Shown one piece after another: positions 57,331-64,000 of a DNA stretch of 64,000 nucleotides (the first letter of the stretch is position 1; every line of letters starts with the position of its first letter). Location of the stretch: positions 4,097,967 through 4,161,966 of the forward strand of contig NC_133917.1 in the NCBI RefSeq assembly GCF_964199755.1, read 5' to 3'. The notes under the pieces were generated by a model. It searched no databases. It was not told where the DNA came from and saw only the letters and a list, made by a program, of their open reading frames with translations. A program made the position numbers and the translations under genes. Source of the stretch: Larus michahellis. Lineage: Eukaryota > Chordata > Aves > Charadriiformes > Laridae.

Positions 57331-59555
57331 GAGTTATCGATTTGTATTTTTTCCCCTCCTTTTTTTCTTTCCCCCCCCCTCCCGGATTTTATTTTATTTT
57401 TTTTTAAATTTATTTGCGATTTTTCTCTCGCCTTGCAGACAAGACCCACTTTTTCCCAGCAAGGACTGGAAATATCCATCCTCCCCACCCCCTTGCCCTG
57501 CTTTTAGGAAGGAAGGGACGAAAGAAAATAAAGACCCCAATTACTTTCACTCCGGACACATCCTTTATATCGCTTTATCCCAACTCTTTTCTCCTCCTTA
57601 CGGCAAAAAAAAAAAAAAAGGGTCAAAGAAATATGGTTTGGCCAGACGTGAAATAAACCCCCACCTTTATTTCCGCCTATATGCACTTTATTCGTCTTTT
57701 TTTCTTCCTGTTTGGGCCGTGTTTATGTGCAGGTTTATATTTATATAAAATATTTATATATCCTGGCCATAGGCACGGAGATGGCTTTATCAGTATGGAG
57801 ATATGTATACATATATGCGCAGTCCGCAGGGGGCTGGGGGGGGTCTGGAGAGCCCCTTGTGTGCACACAGACACGCACACTTAGGTAAACAGACACAGAT
57901 ATATTTAAATGTTTTCTTGGCACTTAGTGGATTCCTCTGATTCCTTCTCAGCAGTAAAATAATCACCAGGGAGGGGAGAGCGGCTACTGTTGACCTCTGC
58001 TATTTATTCGCGTCCAGGGCAGGATTTTAGACTTTGCTGGAGTTTGGGGAAAAGGAGCTGCCGCTCGCCCTGCTTTCAAAAAAAATTTAAACTTTATTTC
58101 CTGTAGGTTTCGGGGGAAAAAAATTAAATCAATAAATATGATTTGGAGGGAGTGCACAGTATGGAATACTGATTTTTGAATTTTTTTTTTTTTTTTTAAT
58201 TTTGTTTTCAAGACACCAGCTCCCTCCGTCCCTCTGTCTGCCTTCCCCCACACACCCCCCCGCCCCCGGACCCTATCTCCTGCGGTGGCTCAGCCCCGGC
58301 CCCGGCTCCCAGCCGGGGGGTGGCCGGGGACAGGAGGGCTCTGCCCGGCGCGGGGCGGGGGGGGGGGGACACACACAGCAGCGGCAGGTGTCTGCTGGGA
58401 CCCCCCCGACCCGCCAGGCCCCCAAAACCCGGCAAACCACTCCGGGGGGCTCTTCTGCCACGAAGACACCTCGATCCCTGGTTTAATTTCTTCCGCTTTC
58501 CTTCCTTTTCTGCCCCTTTCCCTCCTTCCTTCCTTCCTTCCTTCCTTCCTTCCTTCCTTCCTTCCTTCCTTCCTTCCTTCCTTCCTTCCTTCCTTCCTTC
58601 CTTCCTTCCTTCCTTCCTTCCTTCCCTCCATCTCTTTTTCCTCCCATATTTCTTTCCCATTCTCCGCCTTTCTCCCTCTTTCTATACATCTCGTCTTTCT
58701 TTCTCTCTTCACCCTCTTATCTCCCCCGCGCCCCCAATTTCTGCTTTTCCACCCCAAACCGAAGGCACCTTGCTGGAAGCCCCCCCCCACCCCCCCAAAG
58801 CCCGAGCACCCCCTTGGCAAACCCCGGAGGATTTTTCCACCCCTGTTTCTCCCTATTGACTCATTCCTGTGTTTATTTTTAAAGCCTTTCCCCCTCGACC
58901 CTCCTCGACCCTCCAGAGACATGGACCTTGGCGGGGACACAGCTTTTGGGGGGGGACACAGTCTGGGGGGGGACACAGCTTCTGTAGAGCTCAACCCCCC
59001 CCCTCCTTTGGAGGGGGGACCGTCCCTCTGTTAGAACCCACATTAGGGGGCTTGCAGGCTGAGCTTGATGAGTTTCTCTAATTAATAAAGAGGTAGCTCG
59101 TGTGTGTCCCCCTCCCGGTGCCATCTCCCCCCCTCCCACCCCCCACCTCGCTCCTCTCTACTGCACCGTTCGCTGGGACCCAGCATCCAGAAAAATACCC
59201 CGTTTCACCGAAATATCCCCCAAATTTGGGATCTAAGGAAATCGCCCCCCAAAACCCACTCCGCTTCGTGCAACCCCACCCCCCCAGATGCCGAGAGAGA
59301 TTTTTGGGGAGCAATGAGGGGGGTTATCTGCTGGGGAGGTGTGTACTGAGCATCCCCCCCTCTCCCTTTCCCCCTTGGGGGGGTTCTTCTCCCTCTGGAG
59401 CACACGGCTGGGATTTTTTTGGGGGGGAAAAAAAGGCCACTTGGGTGCGTGAACTTGCTCTTGTCCCCGCGTGTCCTGCGCAAAGGAAAATCCCGCTTTC
59501 CTGCTATTTTCCTTTCTCTCCTTTCCGAGGTGGAATAAAAAAACCCTTTTGCATG
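57331..59555. other. HOXC5-HOXC4 spacer segment
   Basis: Contains complex AT-rich patches (57655-57800, 57895-58000), C-rich sequence (58245-58460), the TTCC microsatellite (own entry) and GGGGGACACAGCTTTTGG-type imperfect repeats (58930-58990). AATAAA occurs at 59084-59089. No gene supported. Confidence 0.5.
58522..58626 (+). repeat. (TTCC)n microsatellite
   Basis: About 25 uninterrupted TTCC units. It produces the Phe/Leu/Pro/Ser and Glu/Gly/Arg/Lys frames seen around it. Confidence 0.95.
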
Positions 59556-59559
59556 TTGG

Positions 59560-59850
59560 CAAAGGGGGAAATATTTACCTGCAGACTCGAGCTGACACTT
59601 TACATCTGTGTCTGCTCCTCTTCGCTACCTGTCTCTTGTCGGAATTAATTCTCTAGAATATTGTGGCGAAATAGAAAGCTGGAAAAAAAAAATCGGCCGG
59701 GGCTGGAGTGGCTGGGTCATGTGTAAGGGGGGAAGTGGAGTATGAACAAACCTATATTTTATTACGGGAGGCTTTCAGCCTGCCGCGCCAGCGCCTAATC
59801 CCTCACTTTAAAGCCCCAAACGCGATGCTTGGAGTCAGATCTGGGGCTTC
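59560..59850. promoter_or_regulatory. Candidate conserved non-coding block
   Basis: Complex sequence with GGAATTAATTCTCTAGAA, CCTATATTTTATTACGGG and CTCACTTTAAAGCCCC; one short A-run at 59680. Texture differs from the flanks. Function unknown. Confidence 0.35.
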
Positions 59851-62660
59851 GAAAAGAAGATTTTGGGGGGGAGCTGCGGGTTGCGCAGCCCCTCGTAGGC
59901 TGGTTCTCGCAGCGACCCTCACGGTGTCCTCTGGGCGAAGGGCCGCTTTCCTCTTCTTGTCGCTTTTTTTTCCCTCCCCCTCCAAAAAAAAAAAAAATCA
60001 GCTCACCTTTCCCAGTTTTCCCAGCAAGCCTAAAAGACCGGGGGCATCTTTAGCGTTGGGAAAAGGTGTTTTTACCCCCAAAACATCTACGGAGTGATTT
60101 TTCTTTTCCTTCTTTTTTATTTCTTCCTTTTTTTTTCCTGTTTTTCTTTCCTTTTTTTTTTTTTGTTTCCTGTTTGTTTGTTTTTTTTTTTCCCGTTTTT
60201 TTTCTTTGGGTTTTTTCCTGTTTGTTTTCTTTTCTCTTTTTTTTTTTCTTTTTTTTTTCTTTCTTTTTTTTTTTTTTTTTTCCAGGGAAGCAGCCGATTT
60301 CTTATCAGGTCGGGATTGATGCTGGCGGCCTGCTTCTCTATATCATCCCCGCGGCTCCTCTTGTTCCAGCCCGGCTCCCTTTGCTCCGGGGGCCGTGAGT
60401 GATGGCTCCCGCAGCTCCCCATGCCGCCGGAATCCTAATGGCCCCGCCGAGGCGGGGGGAACACGACCCTCTCCCCTCATTTTATTCCAAATTTTAGGGA
60501 GACCCACCCCCCTAAAAAAACCACTCCGGGGCTCTCCCTTCCTCAGCCCTTTTTGCTGGAGGCCCCCGCGGAAGCCACGAAACGTTTTATTAAAAGGTTT
60601 TGATGGATTCGCCTTGGGGATTAACTAAGATAATAGTTTATTGCACTGCGAAAGATTAAACTGAAAGTACCCTAGTGAAAAAAAATAAATAAACATTAAA
60701 AGGAGCCGGGGAGAGCCTTTTCTGGCGTTAAATCCCTTGTTTCCCACCCTAACAAGGGTCCCCCGGGCTCCAGGGTGTCCGCGCCGCCTTCCCGGGGCGT
60801 TATTATTATTATTATTGCAATTATTATTAAGGTTTAAATACATGTGCTGGCTCGCCAGGTCCGCGGGGGACACCCCCCCCCATCCCTCACCCCCCGGGGA
60901 GCAGATTTACCGCTGGGAAAAGCCCCGTTTTCCCTGTCTCGCTGCGAGGTGTCAGGGCCGGGGGTGCGCACATGGGCGCGGAGCTGCGCGCATCCGGGCC
61001 GCATCGGGTTTAAAAGAGCGTGTTTACACCGGGGGAGAGTTTCAACCACGAGCCCGAAAAGGCGATAAAACCCGGGACTTTAAATCATCCTGCCCTTCAT
61101 CCCCTCGCTTTCCCCCGCTGCAGCGGGCGGTGATGCTGGGGAGCTGCCCTCCATGTGATGCTGCCGGGCCCCAGAGGGGCAGGATCCCGCCCCCCCCCGC
61201 CCCGGACACGGCCCGTGTCACTCCCCGCGCGTATCCCCCGCTTCTCCATCCCTCCTCACCCCGCTTTTCATTGACCCGCGCCCCGAGGAAGGGATACCCG
61301 AGGTTTTTAATAACAGCGGGGTATCGATCCGAGCTCTCGCAGCCTCCAAGGTGCAGCGGCGGGGGCTGGGTGTCTCCGGGATGCGTTTGCTCGGAGCATC
61401 GCGGCCATTTAAACACCGAGGAGGGGGAAAAAAAGAGGCTTTTCTCCAGGGTTTTTTGGCCGGGGTTTTGTTTTTTTTTTTTTTGCTTAAAAAGTCCTGG
61501 GTGGCGTCCCCCGAGGCAGCACCCCGCGGGGTTGATTTTTAATGGAAAAGGGTGTTAAAAAGGGATGGGGGCAGCCTGGGGAAAACTGGGCTTCGTGTTC
61601 GCTTGGGAGGACTCAAAATGCACCGAAAAGAGGGTGGTTTCGCTTATTTTATCCCGTTCCACCCCACTTTGGTGCCAGGCCAGGGGCTCCGCATCCCTGG
61701 AAGTGAAGGCTGAGCCATCCTCTGCAGCAACAGCGGGTCAGGGCTCCCTCCTCCCAAAATTCCCCGCTATAACCCCCCCCCAGGTGTGGCTGGATTAAGG
61801 TTTTTTTGGAAAAAAAAACCCTTCATTTATCACCCTCTGTCCCTACACAGAAACTTTTTCCACCCCTTTTCTCCCCCGGCCCGAGCCAACGAGGAGGACT
61901 CAGGGTTACGGAGCCTAGAAATGGGTTTGCAACCGGAGGGGGTCTGGGGGACGAGGCTGAAGGTGGTGGTGGGGGGAAAATGATGTTAGTTATTAATATT
62001 GTCACCCCGGAGGAAGATTTCCACGGGGTGAGAGCAGTAAGTACCACTTCAAGAGGCACCAGCCTCAAGTTTGTGTATGTTTCCATCCCATACAATAACA
62101 GCTATAGATCTGCTAATGGGCTGCTGCAGCCCCTGGACACTTTCTCCTGCAACTTTCACTTCTCTCCCCCCCCCCCCCCCCCCAAACACGCCCTTTCCCC
62201 AAAACAAACCCAGTGTTTTCTTTTCAACTTAACCCAGGGTTCAGCAATTATCCGGTGGGTCAGTATAAGTCGTCTTTGTCTAGGAAAAGTCAAGGAGAAA
62301 TCTTAGCTCCTGTACATATTTCACTTAAAAGCATCCTCCAGCTGAGCCCTCCTCTGCCCCCCACCCCCCAATAAACCCTCCCCACAATTCAAATAAATAT
62401 TTTCCGACTAAAAAAAAAAAAAAAATATAATAAATGGATCTGAAGGAAGCGAAAGGGAGAAAACCCTCCCCAAGGCCAACAAACCGGGGAAGAGCCCAGC
62501 CGGGGTCACAGGAACTGGGGCGACCCAGCACACAAATAAAAACCCGGGGAATGAAATGAGTCGAGGGGGTTGTTACTGGGCTCCTGGAGGGGTTGAACTG
62601 GTGGGGAGCGGAGCTCCAGCGGAAAGCTGGGTCCTGCTAAACCGCGGAAGTTGGAGAAGG
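59851..62660. other. HOXC5-HOXC4 spacer segment
   Basis: T-runs at 60105-60285, a CpG-rich stretch at 60750-61390, and a complex patch at 61980-62130. The 273-codon frame 60737-61558 crosses CpG-rich and T-run sequence without family resemblance; I do not call it a gene. Confidence 0.5.
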
Positions 62661-62727
62661 GAGAGGTATAACTTGGTTACTGGCGCCCTTGATTTATTTT
62701 AAAAAAAAAATAAAATAACCCTGCCAA

Positions 62728-62880
62728 AAGAAGAAGAAGGAAAAAAAAAAAAAAAAGGAGGAAAAAAAAGGAGGAAAAAAGAGGAGAAAAAAAAGAGAGA
62801 GGACTAAAAGAAGAAAAAAGAAAAAGAAAGGAAAAACTAGGGAAAAAAAGAAAAGAGAAAAAAAGGGGGAAATGAAAAAA
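62728..62880 (+). repeat. Homopurine tract in the HOXC5-HOXC4 spacer
   Basis: About 150 nt of A and G with only a few pyrimidines (CTA near 62803, CTA near 62836, T near 62873). Same texture as the tract upstream of HOXC5. Confidence 0.8.
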
Positions 62881-63239
62881 GAAAACAAACAAAAAATAAG
62901 ACCATAAAAATTAAAAAAAAAAAAAAAAAAGGGTGTTTCCTACCAAGCAGCAAGTTTCACTCTTGCTGGGCTCCCCGCTCCGCCGAGTCCCGAGGAGTTC
63001 CCGGGCTGAAGCGCCGGTGCCAATTAAATTATAAATAAAATAGCAGATATTTCCAGCACGGACAAACCTCGGGCGCAGAGGGGGCTTCGCTCAAACTAGA
63101 TTATTTTTATTTTTTCCACCCCGCTCCACCACCCCCACTCCACACACACAACCCCCCCACACACACACCCCCCCTCCCCGGCTTTTGGAGGGGCAGAGAG
63201 GGGCAGAGCGGGAGGTGAGAGGAACAAAAACCAACAATT

Positions 63240-63510
63240 TCTCCCGGCATAAAAATGAAACATCAAATTAGTTTGCCTCTGGGCTTCATTTTTCCCCTTC
63301 TACATTATAACTAGTTATTGAACTCGCTAGAAGATCTAAAGGCCATTTGTGAGGAGAGAAATTTCAATGGAGTTCCCCCATCAATAACTCCTTGGCAGTG
63401 ACCTATTGGATCAAGTCAAACAGTTGAGGTGAAATTCAGGTCACGCTGTCTAACCAATATTAAAATGCGCCCACTTTTTAAAAAGCCACTTTCAACGAGA
63501 TTTGAAGAAA
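63240..63510 (+). promoter_or_regulatory. Probable HOXC4 upstream retinoic acid enhancer
   Basis: A 270-bp complex block holding a perfect-spacing DR5 retinoic acid response element (own entry), the palindrome ATAACTAGTTAT (63307-63318), CCATCAATAACTCC, ACCTATTGGATCAAG and an inverted CCAAT-type CTAACCAATATT. Group-4 Hox genes are known RA targets with DR5 elements nearby, and HOXC4 is the next gene expected to the right. Confidence 0.7.
63427..63443 (+). promoter_or_regulatory. DR5 retinoic acid response element
   Basis: AGGTGA-AATTC-AGGTCA: two direct half-sites separated by 5 nt, the classical RAR/RXR binding arrangement. From memory the Hoxa4 and Hoxd4 elements differ from it at only one or two spacer bases. 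Confidence 0.85.
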
Positions 63511-63649
63511 ATTGAATTCCTGGGTGGGGTGAGAAGGGGAGGGGAGGGGGGGGGGGAGGGAGGGAGAAACTGGTTTGCATATTTTATATTTTATTTTATT
63601 TTTTTTATTTTATTTTATTCCCCCCCCCCCAAGTTCTTTCGCAAACAGG

Positions 63650-63905
63650 AGGGATTCATCTTTAATACGGTAAAATGAAGGGATAAATATTTACATTATT
63701 AGTTTCTTTGAGACGAAAGAGGCTCAAAAGAAAAATGTGAAGGCTAGGACTTTGGGTGACAGGCTTTGCTTATTAAAATCGTTTTAGGCCGATTCATTAC
63801 TTTTACTGACAACAGATTTAAGAAAAAAATCAATTAAACATTTGCATATTTCCTTGCATAAATTAAACCTCGTCTATTTGCATTAGGAAAGGACAAAAAG
63901 AAAAG
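63650..63905. promoter_or_regulatory. POU octamer cluster
   Basis: Complex AT-rich block with two perfect octamers ATTTGCAT (63840-63847 and 63876-63883) and a TTGCATAAATTA between them, preceded by AAAATCAATTAAAC and CGATTCATTAC. Three TTGCAT cores in 44 bp. Likely part of the HOXC4 upstream control region. Confidence 0.5.
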
Positions 63906-64000
63906 GTCTGGGTGGTGGGGGGGGGAAAATAAATAAAAAAATCAAAATTTAATTAATTCCGTGTCCTTTCCTAGGCGGAGGACCCAACTATTAGAAAGGA
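63906..64000. other. Window end, HOXC4 not reached
   Basis: Short G- and A-runs then AATTTAATTAATTCC and the edge. The HOXC4 coding start is not within the window. Confidence 0.7.

Noticed and set aside
58208-58994. Open frames of repeated RKEGRKEG or FLPSFLPS
   Set aside because: Translations of the (TTCC)n microsatellite.
60737-61558. 273-codon open frame on the + strand
   Set aside because: Crosses CpG-rich and T-run DNA, with mixed Arg/Pro/Gly composition and no domain or conserved motif.
49600-64000. HOXC4
   Set aside because: No group-4 N-terminus or homeobox is present; in mammals HOXC4 begins about 20 kb after HOXC5, which is past the right edge.

Overview
The window is the middle of a vertebrate HOXC cluster, read 5'->3' in the direction of transcription. 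Four complete two-exon genes lie on the + strand in the order HOXC9, HOXC8, HOXC6, HOXC5. The homeodomains, hexapeptides (FPWM in C8, IYPWM in C6 and C5, an ANW motif in C9) and protein lengths (260, 242, 237 and 224 aa) match their amniote orthologues. There is no paralogue-7 gene between C8 and C6, as is usual for HOXC. HOXC10 and mir-196a-2 should lie just off the left edge and HOXC4 just off the right edge. The protein details, the mass of G/C and A/T homopolymers and the GC-rich minisatellites suggest a bird, probably a microchromosome, but this is an inference.

Layout: 1-7976 is the HOXC10-HOXC9 spacer; 7977-11790 is HOXC9 with promoter and 3'UTR; 11790-18220 is the C9-C8 spacer, with a CpG island and a block placed and composed like the Hoxc8 early enhancer; 18220-23095 is HOXC8, whose 3'UTR carries four miR-196 sites; 23095-41500 is the C8-C6 spacer, with many complex, homopolymer-free blocks and a candidate upstream non-coding exon at the place where mammals have the shared HOXC6/C5/C4 promoter; 41500-44060 is HOXC6; 46100-49600 is HOXC5; 49600-64000 is the C5-C4 spacer. 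That last spacer holds an unusual GC-rich minisatellite and CG/CA-repeat island (53.5-55.8 kb) and, near its right end, a DR5 retinoic acid response element nearly identical to those known upstream of Hoxa4 and Hoxd4.

How the genes work together: all four encode sequence-specific homeodomain transcription factors that set axial identity from neck to trunk. They are probably controlled jointly by shared enhancers (CDX, HOX-PBX and POU-like motifs), by retinoic acid from the 3' side, and by miR-196 from the 5' side. I saw no recognisable transposon, retroviral copy, tRNA or other non-Hox coding gene. The long open frames over low-complexity DNA are not credible genes.
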